This document shows positions 7,310 to 14,500 of a stretch of 19,446 nt of DNA, in pieces; the first letter of the stretch is position 1; each line of letters starts with the position of its first letter. The DNA lies in assembly GCA_012514925.1 (NCBI GenBank), contig JAAYZI010000166.1:1-19446 (forward strand), in the 5' to 3' direction. Both the position numbers and the translations under genes were made by a program. Under the pieces are notes generated by a model. The model did not search any database. It had not been told where the DNA came from and was given only the letters and a program-made list of their open reading frames with translations. The stretch is from Deltaproteobacteria bacterium. GTDB lineage: Bacteria > Bdellovibrionota_C > UBA2361 > JAAYZI01.

Positions 7310-7632
7310 CTATGAGTTAATGCTTTCAACTAAGAGCTCTGTCTTCTGTTGGCGGTGGCCCTGCCTCTTGGTGTATCCGGTTCTTATCTTCTTTTTAAAA
7401 TTCTAATCTTCTTATCTTTGTGCAAACCCAAAATCTTGGCTTTGACCGATGCGCCTTCAATATAGGGTGCGCCAATCTGTACAGACTCGCCACCGACTAA
7501 TAGAACCTTAGCGATCTCAATTTCATCTCCTACCTGGCCGTCTAGTTTCTCAACTAAGATTTTCTGACCTTGGCAGACCCGGTACTGTTTACCGCCACTC
7601 TCGATGACTGCGTATTTATTTTCTTCGTTCAT
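7310..7632 (-). CDS. rplU: 50S ribosomal protein L21, split by a -1 frameshift
   Basis: The zero frame (7632-7384) starts NEENKYAVIESGGKQYRV, a classic L21 N-terminus, but stops after LKRR, about 80 residues, too short for L21 (about 103). The missing C-terminus, GYTKRQGHRQQKTELLVE, lies directly downstream in the -1 frame and ends at a TAG at 7310-7312. The frames join at T-TTA-AAA (7399-7393 on the minus strand), a canonical X-XXY-YYZ slippery heptamer, two codons before the zero-frame TAA. Slipping there gives 107 residues reading ILK-KKIRTGYTKRQGHR, exactly the expected L21 tail. The alternatives are a lost A in the A5 run (sequencing error) or a true mutation. A GTG at 7638 is another possible start. 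L21 binds 23S rRNA and is the first gene of the operon. Confidence 0.93.
7393..7399 (-). promoter_or_regulatory. Slippery heptamer T-TTA-AAA in rplU
   Basis: In the zero frame of rplU the codons ATT-TTA-AAA-AGA-AGA-TAA place TTTAAAA exactly in X-XXY-YYZ phase. After a -1 slip the next codons are AAG-AAG-ATA-AGA and continue into the conserved L21 C-terminus. No strong upstream Shine-Dalgarno-like stimulator or downstream stem was found; AAGAG/CUCUU pairing downstream is weak. Confidence 0.6.
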
Positions 7633-7691
7633 AACCACACCACTATAAAGCGCATTAGCGTTTGATTTTTTCGGCAGCGAAGTATAGCCGA

Positions 7692-7748
7692 AGTAAGAAG
7701 CTCTTAAAAGAGAACTTACTGAAATTTTTGGTAATTGTTAAAAATTAC
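7692..7748 (-). promoter_or_regulatory. Structured leader upstream of rplU
   Basis: Two stems lie between the predicted promoter and the rplU start. One is AGTAAG-AAG-CTCTT (7692-7705) pairing across AA with AAGAG-AA-CTTACT (7708-7720). The other is GTAATT (7731-7736) with AATTAC (7743-7748). In the transcript they would fall 60-115 bases before the start codon. Ribosomal-protein operons are often controlled through such leaders, but no match to a known L21 leader family is claimed. Confidence 0.4.
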
Positions 7749-7761
7749 GGCTCCAACCATC

Positions 7762-7790
7762 TATATAAAAACACTAGCCTTTTTTGTTAA
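7762..7790 (-). promoter_or_regulatory. Predicted sigma-70 promoter of rplU-rpmA-obgE
   Basis: On the minus strand, TTAACA (-35, 7790-7785) and TATATA (-10, 7767-7762) are separated by 17 bases. Transcription would begin near 7755, giving a leader of about 120 bases that contains the two stems at 7692-7748. Confidence 0.5.
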
Positions 7791-7880
7791 GCTGAGTTAG
7801 AAGATTATTACTCTGAATTAAAGGAAAAGCAAGGTTTTAGGATATTACGTATTGCTGTGGGTTTGGGAAGCGGGGCACGA

Positions 7881-7910
7881 TTGGAATAGTGGCTCGTATA
7901 CGTATATAAT
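7881..7910 (+). promoter_or_regulatory. Predicted sigma-70 promoter of the response regulator
   Basis: A perfect TATAAT -10 box at 7905-7910 is preceded by TTGGAA (7881-7886) at 18-base spacing. The transcript would start near 7917 and reach the ATG at 7956 with a short leader. It is divergent from the rplU promoter. Confidence 0.5.
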
Positions 7911-7955
7911 AGAAAGTGGTTTTTTGTTTATTTGAGGCTAGTTAAAGCCCTTACC

Positions 7956-8645
7956 ATGGCGGAAAAGAAATACTTAATAGCGGTGGTTGAGGACGATGAG
8001 TCGGTCCGGCGCAGCCTGGTGCTTAATCTTGAGGTTGAGAGCTTTGAGGTAGTAACCGCAGCGGATGGTGAGGAGGGGCTAGAAGTTATAGAGCAGCGTA
8101 GTCCAGACCTGATTGTGTTGGATGTGATGATGCCCAAGAAAGATGGGCTGCAAACTTGTAAAGAGCTTCGTAAAGCAGGGAATGCTACTCCTGTGATACT
8201 TCTTACGGCGCGTGATCAGGAAGTCGATAAGGTTCTAGGTTTGGAGTTGGGCGCAGATGACTATCTCACTAAACCTTTTGGTATGCGTGAATTGATCGCG
8301 CGAATTAAAGCTTTGCTTCGCCGCACAGTTAAGATTCAAGAGGTGGAGCAGGTTCAATTCGATGATGTGGTTATTGATTTTAAGGCCTATCGGGCAGAGA
8401 AAAATCAAGCGCCACTTGAGCTCTCGGCGCGAGAATATCGGCTGTTGGCTTATCTTGTCGCTAAAGGGGGCTCGGTTGCGACCCGAAACGAGCTTTTGGA
8501 TGAAGTGTGGGGGTACAATTCTTATCCTTCGACTAGAACAGTGGATAACCATATCGCGCGGTTAAGGCAGAAAATCGAACGTGATGTTAATTCCCCAAAG
8601 CATATCCTGACTGTGCATGGGGTGGGCTATAAGTTCGTGGTCTAG
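7956..8645 (+). CDS. OmpR/PhoB-family response regulator, orphan
   Basis: A 229-residue two-component regulator. The receiver domain (about 1-120) shows the acidic pocket VVEDDE, the phosphoacceptor in IVLDVMMPKKDG, LLTAR (switch Thr) and DDYLTKPF (conserved Lys). The C-terminal winged helix (about 130-229) carries LELSAREYRLLAYL and TRTVDNHIARLRQKI, typical of OmpR/PhoB DNA-binding domains. No histidine kinase is adjacent, so the signal and target genes are unknown. The start is placed at the ATG giving MAEKKYLI; an upstream in-frame TTG at 7932 is possible and neither has a good Shine-Dalgarno sequence. A copy of the bipartite repeat begins right after its stop codon. Confidence 0.93.
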   Translation: MAEKKYLIAVVEDDESVRRSLVLNLEVESFEVVTAADGEEGLEVIEQRSPDLIVLDVMMPKKDGLQTCKELRKAGNATPVILLTARDQEVDKVLGLELGADDYLTKPFGMRELIARIKALLRRTVKIQEVEQVQFDDVVIDFKAYRAEKNQAPLELSAREYRLLAYLVAKGGSVATRNELLDEVWGYNSYPSTRTVDNHIARLRQKIERDVNSPKHILTVHGVGYKFVV

Positions 8646-8735
8646 TCTTTTTTGTTTTCAACCTGAGCGGTAAAATCTCACTTCGCCGCGGAATTAATTC
8701 ACTTTCATTTCACTTTCTCTGGAGAAAGTAATATT
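8646..8735 (-). repeat. Bipartite palindromic repeat, copy 3 (inverted, right end lost)
   Basis: Palindrome ACTTTCTCTGGAGAAAGT at 8712-8729. Read on the minus strand it is followed by GTGAAA, a nine-base insertion, ATTAATTCCGCG, then ACCGCTCAGG and AAAACAAAAAA. These match the order of segments in the copies at 1976 and 2326. The second inverted repeat is missing because the element ends against the stop codon of the response regulator. Confidence 0.8.
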
Positions 8736-8790
8736 TGTGTGCGCAATTATCGAAAAAATTGTAAAAAAATTGTCACAAATTTGCATCTTT

Positions 8791-8828
8791 TTTGACGCAT
8801 TTGAATCAAATACAAGTACAGGGTCAAA
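8791..8828. promoter_or_regulatory. Nested inverted repeats upstream of the zinc-finger gene
   Basis: ATTTGA-A-TCAAAT (8799-8811) is a perfect 13-base palindrome. Outside it, TTTGAC (8791-8796) and GTCAAA (8823-8828) form a second pair. It lies about 70-100 bases before the ATG at 8897, a plausible operator position. No regulator is implied. Confidence 0.3.
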
Positions 8829-8896
8829 CGGTTTAGAGTGGTTTTTAAGCTTGGTCAGGCCCAAAAGGCACTCCAACAGTAAATTAGTTCGATAAA

Positions 8897-9181
8897 ATGA
8901 GTAAATTTACTGATTATCAACTTATGATATTTGAAAAAGAGAAGATTGAGTGCGACGACGTATTGGAGCTTCTTGGCGATTATCAAGATCAGGAGCTTCC
9001 CCTTTCCCTTAGAGCCCGTGTGGCATCACATCTTGCCCAGTGTCCGCACTGTTTTGAGGTCGAACGCGGTTATCGCATGGTGGTCGACCTAGCTCGCGAG
9101 TTAAAAGAGCCCCCTATGCCGGAGGGAGTGCGTAGACGTCTTAGAGAAGCCTTAAACCGGAGACTGGGGCTGCGCCTGTAG
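8897..9181 (+). CDS. Small zf-HC2 (ZAS-like) zinc-finger, anti-sigma-type protein
   Basis: A 94-residue soluble protein with the zinc-binding anti-sigma signature C19-x25-H45-x3-C49-x2-C52 and the surrounding LLGDYQDQELP...VASHLAQCPHC pattern of zf-HC2/ZAS domains, which bind ECF-type sigma factors. There is no membrane helix and no C-terminal sensor domain, only a basic helix (RRRLREALNRRLGLRL). No sigma gene is directly upstream; the nearest lies beyond polA (12099) and has its own likely membrane anti-sigma partner. The protein may act on a sigma factor encoded elsewhere. The ATG at 8897 lacks a clear Shine-Dalgarno sequence; an in-frame ATG at 8924 would cut the protein but keep the cysteines. 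Confidence 0.85.
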   Translation: MSKFTDYQLMIFEKEKIECDDVLELLGDYQDQELPLSLRARVASHLAQCPHCFEVERGYRMVVDLARELKEPPMPEGVRRRLREALNRRLGLRL

Positions 9182-9204
9182 CTACTTTCTACCCTTTTTC
9201 TACC

Positions 9205-9220
9205 CCTTTATATATAAAGG
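9205..9220. repeat. 16-bp perfect palindrome
   Basis: CCTTTATATATAAAGG is fully self-complementary and lies between the zinc-finger gene stop and the terminator at 9255. It could be a weak hairpin or a protein-binding site. Confidence 0.4.
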
Positions 9221-9254
9221 AGTAAGGGGGGATAGTGTTTTCACCCCTAAAAAT

Positions 9255-9275
9255 GGTCCCCTGAGGGGACCTTTT
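9255..9275 (+). terminator. Rho-independent terminator
   Basis: The stem GGTCCCCTGAGGGGACC (9255-9271) is followed at once by TTTT. It closes the zinc-finger transcript and separates it from polA, which should then have its own promoter. Confidence 0.85.
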
Positions 9276-9304
9276 CCCTCAGCTTCAATGTTAGTGGGTT
9301 TTGT

Positions 9305-9336
9305 GTAATCAATTCCGTACGTGAACGGTTACGGGG
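9305..9336 (+). repeat. Right-half remnant of the bipartite repeat
   Basis: AATTCCGTACGTGAAC at 9311-9326 is identical to the right part of the copy at 2326-2420. The inverted repeat CCGTA (9315-9319), ten bases, TACGG (9330-9334) is kept. The left palindrome is absent here. It sits immediately upstream of the polA ribosome-binding site. Confidence 0.75.
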
Positions 9337-9354
9337 ATAGTAAGAGGGTAGAAC

Positions 9355-12099
9355 ATGTCCAATAAAGTCTATCTAGTTGACGGCTCGTCTTATATTTTCC
9401 GCGCTTACTATGCGATTGCGCCACTTTCTTCGAGTAAGGGGCTTCCGACTAACGCTATTTTAGGTTTTACGCGTATGCTGCTTAAGCTACTACAGGAGCC
9501 GGGGGCTGATCGGGTGGTGGTCGTCTTTGATGCTGGAAAAGAGACTTTCCGCAACGCACTTTATCCAAACTATAAAGCCAATCGTAAGGAGTGTCCTCCT
9601 GAGCTTTTAAGGCAGATGCCGTATTTTAGGGCGATGTCTGAGGCGCTTGGGCTGCAAATCTCAGAGCTGCCGGGCTTTGAGGCGGATGATGTAATCGGAA
9701 CATTAGCCTGCCGATTGAAAGAAGCCGAGCTTGAGGTTGTGATTGTTTCCAGCGACAAAGACCTGATGCAGCTAGTAGGCGGAAGCGTCTCTATGTGGGA
9801 TACGATGCAGGACCGGCGTTACGGCGAAAGGGAAGTTGAGGAGAAGCTTGGAGTGCCGCCAAACAAAGTGGTCGACTTCCTAGGTCTGACTGGGGATTCC
9901 TCGGACAATATTCCTGGGTTGGCTGGTGTTGGACCTAAGACGGCATGCCAATTAATTGAAAAATATGGGGATGTTAAGAACATAATAGCCTCGGCGGCGT
10001 CCATAAAAGATGACAAAACTTTAAGAAATCGTGCCAAGATCTCCCAGCAAATTGAATTAGATAGTGACATGCTGCGTCTAAGCCGTCGTTTGGTGGAGGT
10101 AAACTGTAATTCACCGGTGGTTCTAAGTGTTGAGGGCAGTGAGGTCGGGTTGGACCAGTTAAGCGATGATATGTTGGTCGAAGCTGTGCGGCGTAGGGAC
10201 CCTAAGCGGGAGAGCTTGCTGGCACTAATTGAGGAGCTGGAGTTTTCATCTCTATTTAAAGACCTTGACCTTACTCCACCAGCCGATAAGGAATCCCTGG
10301 CCGAAGAGTTCAATTACCACACCGTCTACCGGCAAGATTTTGAAGCGTGGTACGCCAAGCTTAGCAAACAGTCAGCTTTTGCTTTTGACCTTGAAACTAC
10401 CTCCCTGAATGTGCTTGAAGCCGAGATTGTGGGGCTATCGTTTTGCTGGTCTGATCAAGAAGCTTATTATATTCCGGTTGGTCACGACTTAGGTCATGCA
10501 GAGCAGATGACGGCTGCGGAAGTGTTGGAATGTATGGCGCCGCTATTTCGAAATGCTGCTGTAAAAAAATACGGTCAGAACCTTAAATATGATCTTAGCG
10601 TGCTGGCGCGGCACGGAATTGAAGTGGAAGGGATCGGTTTCGACTCCATGGTGGCCAGCTACCTTCTGCATCCTGACCGTAATAATTATGGTCTTTCGGC
10701 TCTGGCCAAGGAGTACTTGGGCTTGGAGGCGACGGAGTATGCCGAAGTGATCGGGGACAAAGCCGAGTTTGCAGAGGTTTCGGTTTCAGACGCCACACTT
10801 TATGCCGCGCAGGATGCCCACTACGCTTGGTTGCTGGAGGAGAAACTAGGGGCGCTTCTTTCGCGAGAAGGTCTTTTGGATGTTTTCTTAAAAGTAGATC
10901 TGCCTTTGGTGCCAGTGCTTGCGCGTATGGAGCTTAGAGGGGTGCGCATTGATGCTGGTCTGTTGGAGCGTATGTCGCATGAGCTGGGAACTAAGCTTGA
11001 ACTTTTAGAGGGTCAGCTGTACGAGGCGGCTGGCTGTAAGTTTAATCTAAATTCCCCCAAGCAGCTTTCGGAGGTGCTTTATGAGAAATTGGGCATTCCT
11101 ACCAAAGGATTAAAGAAGACCAAAACCGGGGTGTCTACCGACTCCAGCGTGCTTGAAAGGTTGAGTCACTCTCACCCATTACCGGCGCTAATCTTGGAGT
11201 ACCGGCAGCTTCACAAATTAAAGAGCACTTATGTAGACGCACTGCCGGTTCAGATTTCTCCCATAACCGGGCGGCTACACACGCGACTAAATCAGACCGT
11301 AACAGGTACCGGACGCCTCTCCAGCTCTGATCCGAACTTGCAAAATATCCCGGTGCAGAGCGAAGAGGGACGTAAGATTCGCGCCGCTTTTGTGGCCGAG
11401 GAGGGGCAGGTTTTGGTGTCTGCTGATTACTCCCAAGTTGAGCTACGGATTTTAGCGCATATGAGCGGGGACCCAAATTTAATTGCCGCTTTTGAAGAGG
11501 GGCGGGACATTCATTCAGAGACAGCGCGAGAACTGCTGCGCTTGTTCCCGGGGGAGCCGGTTACTGTCGAGCAGCGGCGCATTGGCAAGGTTCTTAACTT
11601 CGGAGTGATTTATGGTATGAGTGGCTTTCGTTTAGGGCGCGAGTTGGGCATCCCAGTGCATATTGCAAATGCCTATATCGAGAATTACTTTGCGCACTAT
11701 GCTGGGGTAAGCCGCTTTTTTGCCAAGTTGGAGCGTCTTGCCGAAAAACAGGGCTACGTTTCGACTATTTTGGGACGGCGGCGCGTCATCGCGGATGTTG
11801 ACGTGAGCGGCAGAGACAAAGGCTTTTTGCGCAGAGTGGCGGTGAACGCCCCGATTCAAGGGACCGCCGCAGATATGATTAAGCTGGCGATGATCCGGTT
11901 GGACCAACGTATACGCGCACAGCGGCTACCTCTTGCGATGTTGCTGCAGATACACGATGAGCTTCTTTTTGAATGTCCTGAAGAATTTAAAGAGGAGGCG
12001 ACGCAGATCGTGCGGCAGGAGATGCAAGGTGTGGCCGAACTGAAGGTGCCGCTTGAGGTGGATGTGCGTTGGGGATACAATTGGGAGAGTGCGCACTAA
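9355..12099 (+). CDS. polA: DNA polymerase I
   Basis: A 914-residue, three-domain enzyme for Okazaki-fragment processing and repair. The 5' nuclease domain (about 1-290) has GFEADDVIG, VSSDKDLMQL and GLTGDSSDNIPG. The 3'-5' proofreading domain (about 320-500) is intact: FDLETTS (D345, E347), NLKYD (D413) and YAAQD (Y483, D487). The polymerase domain has motif A DYSQVELR (D691), motif B with K745 and F749 (equivalent of E. coli F762, which disfavours dideoxynucleotides) and motif C QIHDELL (H867, D868, E869). GAGGG lies seven bases before the ATG. The stop overlaps the next start in TAATG, which suggests translational coupling to the sigma-factor gene. Confidence 0.98.
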   Translation: MSNKVYLVDGSSYIFRAYYAIAPLSSSKGLPTNAILGFTRMLLKLLQEPGADRVVVVFDAGKETFRNALYPNYKANRKECPPELLRQMPYFRAMSEALGLQISELPGFEADDVIGTLACRLKEAELEVVIVSSDKDLMQLVGGSVSMWDTMQDRRYGEREVEEKLGVPPNKVVDFLGLTGDSSDNIPGLAGVGPKTACQLIEKYGDVKNIIASAASIKDDKTLRNRAKISQQIELDSDMLRLSRRLVEVNCNSPVVLSVEGSEVGLDQLSDDMLVEAVRRRDPKRESLLALIEELEFSSLFKDLDLTPPADKESLAEEFNYHTVYRQDFEAWYAKLSKQSAFAFDLETTSLNVLEAEIVGLSFCWSDQEAYYIPVGHDLGHAEQMTAAEVLECMAPLFRNAAVKKYGQNLKYDLSVLARHGIEVEGIGFDSMVASYLLHPDRNNYGLSALAKEYLGLEATEYAEVIGDKAEFAEVSVSDATLYAAQDAHYAWLLEEKLGALLSREGLLDVFLKVDLPLVPVLARMELRGVRIDAGLLERMSHELGTKLELLEGQLYEAAGCKFNLNSPKQLSEVLYEKLGIPTKGLKKTKTGVSTDSSVLERLSHSHPLPALILEYRQLHKLKSTYVDALPVQISPITGRLHTRLNQTVTGTGRLSSSDPNLQNIPVQSEEGRKIRAAFVAEEGQVLVSADYSQVELRILAHMSGDPNLIAAFEEGRDIHSETARELLRLFPGEPVTVEQRRIGKVLNFGVIYGMSGFRLGRELGIPVHIANAYIENYFAHYAGVSRFFAKLERLAEKQGYVSTILGRRRVIADVDVSGRDKGFLRRVAVNAPIQGTAADMIKLAMIRLDQRIRAQRLPLAMLLQIHDELLFECPEEFKEEATQIVRQEMQGVAELKVPLEVDVRWGYNWESAH

Positions 12100-12821
12100 T
12101 GGGGGCGAGTAGGGCGGGGAAGTCCAAAGTTATGTTTTTGGTTGAGAATTCAGGCCGGGGTGCAATGTTACGCGGAAGTAGTGACGCCGAACTGGTGGCG
12201 AAGGCCGTGGAGGGTGATCGAAACGCATATCGTGGCTTAGTGGAGCGGTATGAGCGCAAGGTAATGGCGCTGGCATACGAGATCACAGGTTCGCATGAAG
12301 ATGCCGAAGATGTGGTGCAGGAGAGCTTTGTGAAGGCATATTTAGCTCTGGGCCAGTTTAAGGGCGATGCCACGTTTTATACTTGGTTGTACCGCATTGT
12401 GTACAACATGGCGATCGATTTTAAGCGCAAAATGGCTAGACGCGGCGGCCCGCCGCTGGAGTTCGATGAGAGCCAGACTCAGGCAGGCGCGGTCGGAGAT
12501 GGCTCTCTGGCGGGAGATCGTTTCGTGTCAGCCCCGGAACTGATGATGCGGCGCGAGGATATGACGCAGTTTCGAAGGTTGATGGAGGAGCTGACGGAGG
12601 AGCATCGTGCTGTGATTATCTTGCGTGAGGTGGAGGGCATGTCTTATGAGCAGATTGCCAAAACTCTGGGAGTGAATAAAGGAACCGTGATGAGCCGTCT
12701 CTTTTATGCGCGTAAAAAGCTGCAACAGGGGTTAAAGAACGATAGGCTGCTTGAGGAGGAAGAGCAGTATGAGGAGGCTGATGGCGGGGCTGTTGCTATT
12801 TTAAGAGTGAGTGCAAAGTAG
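12099..12821 (+). CDS. RpoE-like ECF sigma factor
   Basis: A 240-residue sigma-70 family protein. The sigma2 region covers about residues 30-100 (LVERYERKVMALAYEITG, EDAEDVVQESFVKAYLAL, YTWLYRIVYNMAIDFKRK). The sigma4 helix-turn-helix covers about 165-220 (REVEGMSYEQIAKTLGVNKGTVMSRLFYARKKL). A flexible linker lies between, and regions 1.1 and 3 are absent, as in the ECF group. The start at 12099 shares its first base with the polA stop (TAATG), with GGGAGAG upstream; in-frame ATGs at 12132 and 12165 are alternatives. The two genes that follow, a membrane anti-sigma-type protein and a secreted protein, suggest envelope sensing. Coupling to polA is unusual. Confidence 0.92.
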   Translation: MGASRAGKSKVMFLVENSGRGAMLRGSSDAELVAKAVEGDRNAYRGLVERYERKVMALAYEITGSHEDAEDVVQESFVKAYLALGQFKGDATFYTWLYRIVYNMAIDFKRKMARRGGPPLEFDESQTQAGAVGDGSLAGDRFVSAPELMMRREDMTQFRRLMEELTEEHRAVIILREVEGMSYEQIAKTLGVNKGTVMSRLFYARKKLQQGLKNDRLLEEEEQYEEADGGAVAILRVSAK

Positions 12822-12875
12822 TAGAGGGTCTGTGCTGTGTGGACGGGCTTTAGTTAGAGGGTCTTAAGAGGATTT

Positions 12876-13667
12876 ATGGTCAAAGTAGGAGATCAAACCT
12901 TGAGTAAAACGCTGGCTGAAACGCTGACTAAAACACTGACTAAAACATTGACTGAACGTCAAGAGAAGTTGCTTTCAAAGTACCTAGATGGCGAGTGTGG
13001 AGCGCTGGGTCGGTTACAGGCCCGCCGCCTTATGATTCGTTCCGCTGCGGCGCAAGCTTTTGCGGAAGATTTGCGCAACGTAAGTGGATATGCGCGCCGT
13101 TGGTACGATATGCAGGCTTATGAGAGCGTTGGGCGCGCTTCTTTGTGGGATCGGGTAGATCAGCGCATCGGTCAGGAGCAGCGCGCTAGTTTGTATTTAG
13201 GAGAGCGCACGCTTGCGCCGGTGGCGAAAGATCGTGGTTGGCATTTAGGTTGGGGTCTCTCTGGAGCGGCGTTAGCAGCTGCATGTTTAGCTTTTTTCAT
13301 TCTCCCTTTTACAGGTCAGGATCGTAATCTCGATTCTGTGGGAGGGATCTACGCCAAGAGCGCCACGCTGGATAACCAAGCCGGGGGCGTCGTTCCTCAA
13401 GTCCAGACTGTGTCAGCCGGGGGCGTTAATATTGGAGATCCGTTATATTCCGAGCGTGGATATTCAAGCCAAGTTGAGGTGGATTGGTTGCACAGCAGTG
13501 GGCAGGTTAGCTTGATACCAAACAAAGACCGGCGCGCGCCGATTATTTGGGTAAAAAAGCCCAGTCCGCTAACGCCGCAAGCGCAGGTGTTTGAAGGCAA
13601 AAACAGCACCGATATTCGAATCCTAAACGAAAGCTCTCCTCCTTACAGCTTTGCCGGTGAGGAATAG
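12876..13667 (+). CDS. Probable membrane anti-sigma factor
   Basis: A 263-residue protein. The cytoplasmic N-terminus contains an anti-sigma-like segment, KLLSKYLDGECGALGRLQAR (31-50), followed by helices. One membrane helix lies at about 122-145, and a periplasmic region of about 115 residues follows. This single-pass layout immediately after an ECF-type sigma gene is typical of its anti-sigma partner. There are no zinc-finger Cys/His residues, so it resembles RseA in design more than ZAS. Residues 10-29 repeat K/E-TLT/A, encoded by four 12-base units. Two starts are possible: ATG 12876 with AGAGGA close before it, or TTG 12900 with AGGAG at seven-base spacing. Confidence 0.75.
   Translation: MVKVGDQTLSKTLAETLTKTLTKTLTERQEKLLSKYLDGECGALGRLQARRLMIRSAAAQAFAEDLRNVSGYARRWYDMQAYESVGRASLWDRVDQRIGQEQRASLYLGERTLAPVAKDRGWHLGWGLSGAALAAACLAFFILPFTGQDRNLDSVGGIYAKSATLDNQAGGVVPQVQTVSAGGVNIGDPLYSERGYSSQVEVDWLHSSGQVSLIPNKDRRAPIIWVKKPSPLTPQAQVFEGKNSTDIRILNESSPPYSFAGEE
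12909..12956 (+). repeat. Four 12-bp tandem repeats in the anti-sigma gene
   Basis: Units ACGCTGGCTGAA, ACGCTGACTAAA, ACACTGACTAAA and ACATTGACTGAA run head to tail and encode TLAE-TLTK-TLTK-TLTE. The unit is a multiple of three, so gain or loss would keep the frame. Confidence 0.85.
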
Positions 13668-13709
13668 GTAGACGAGAGGTAGAGGGCAAGTTACGTTTAA
13701 GTGTGTAGT

Positions 13710-14255
13710 ATGGTCAGAAGTAAGCTCTTTTCTACGACGGGTTGGTTAAGTTTTTGTCTAGCCTTGTTTGCTGTTGCAAGCCCTTCCACCGCAGAGCCAC
13801 GCTCAAAGGTTATCTCAAAGGAACAAACCAACGAAGTAACTCTTAGAGTGAGGGCGATTCGCGCGCATGGCGTGATGCTTAAAAAGGTTAAGACTGCCGA
13901 GGATCGGAAAGGTGCGCGCACCAAGCCCCAATATTTAGATCAGGAGCTTGCAGACCTTGAGTCTAAACTGCGAGCTTTGCCGTATCGGACCTACCGTCTG
14001 ATTACCAGCCGTGAGGTGGTGCTTCCAGTGATGAAACAGCAAACTGTGCGGCTGCAAGGGGGGCAGACTCTTAATCTACGGTTACTCTACGCGGACCGTG
14101 CACGAATTGGCATGTGGCTAAACTGGTTGAATAAAGCAGGCAGCACCTTGCTGGATACGCGGGTACATTTTAACCGTGGCGAAGTCATGCTTACCGGCAC
14201 CGAAAGCAGCAGTAAGTGCGGCATGTTGTTATCGCTTGAGGTGCTTTCAAAGTAG
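13710..14255 (+). CDS. Secreted protein of unknown function in the sigma operon
   Basis: A 181-residue protein with a clear signal peptide: basic start MVRSK, hydrophobic WLSFCLALFAVAS, likely cleavage near STA-E. The mature part begins charged and Lys/Arg-rich. It ends in a domain with LPYRTYRLITSREVVLP, RLQGGQTLNLRLLY, LLDTRVHFNRGE and GMLLSLEV, which looks like beta-strands. I do not recognise the family. It follows the anti-sigma gene by about 40 bases and is probably co-transcribed, so it could be a periplasmic partner or sensor for the sigma pathway. An upstream in-frame GTG (13701) is a second possible start; neither has a strong Shine-Dalgarno sequence. Confidence 0.75.
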   Translation: MVRSKLFSTTGWLSFCLALFAVASPSTAEPRSKVISKEQTNEVTLRVRAIRAHGVMLKKVKTAEDRKGARTKPQYLDQELADLESKLRALPYRTYRLITSREVVLPVMKQQTVRLQGGQTLNLRLLYADRARIGMWLNWLNKAGSTLLDTRVHFNRGEVMLTGTESSSKCGMLLSLEVLSK

Positions 14256-14500
14256 GGTGGGCCTATTCCGGATGTTTTTTCCGGTAGTGTCATCAATAAT
14301 TGCCTGGTGTCAGGAGTATGACGTTTGGCCAGGATTTTGTGGCCCCAGGCGCTGCTCTATCTTACTGGAAATACTCAATAATAAAATAAAGCTCAAGTAG
14401 CACCCCTTTAGATCCGACACTTAAAACTGGCCCGCTTTGTGCTTGTGTTCTTTCTTGTGGTTGTAAGTTTCTAACTCAGTTCACCGAAGGTTTCAGGAAT
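14256..14500 (+). other. Intergenic spacer
   Basis: CCGGA (14268-14272), a T-rich loop and TCCGG (14280-14284) form a small hairpin just after the sigma-operon stop, possibly a weak terminator. Nothing else is recognised; an open frame of 74 codons (14176-14400) overlaps the upstream gene and has no support. Confidence 0.35.

Noticed and set aside
7384..7632. rplU as a simple truncated pseudogene
   Set aside because: The rest of L21 is intact in the -1 frame with no further stops, and rpmA and obgE are intact. A slip or a single-base error explains it better than decay, though a true mutation is not excluded.
7932..7955. TTG start for the response regulator
   Set aside because: It would add eight residues before a normal receiver-domain start and has no better ribosome-binding site than the ATG at 7956.
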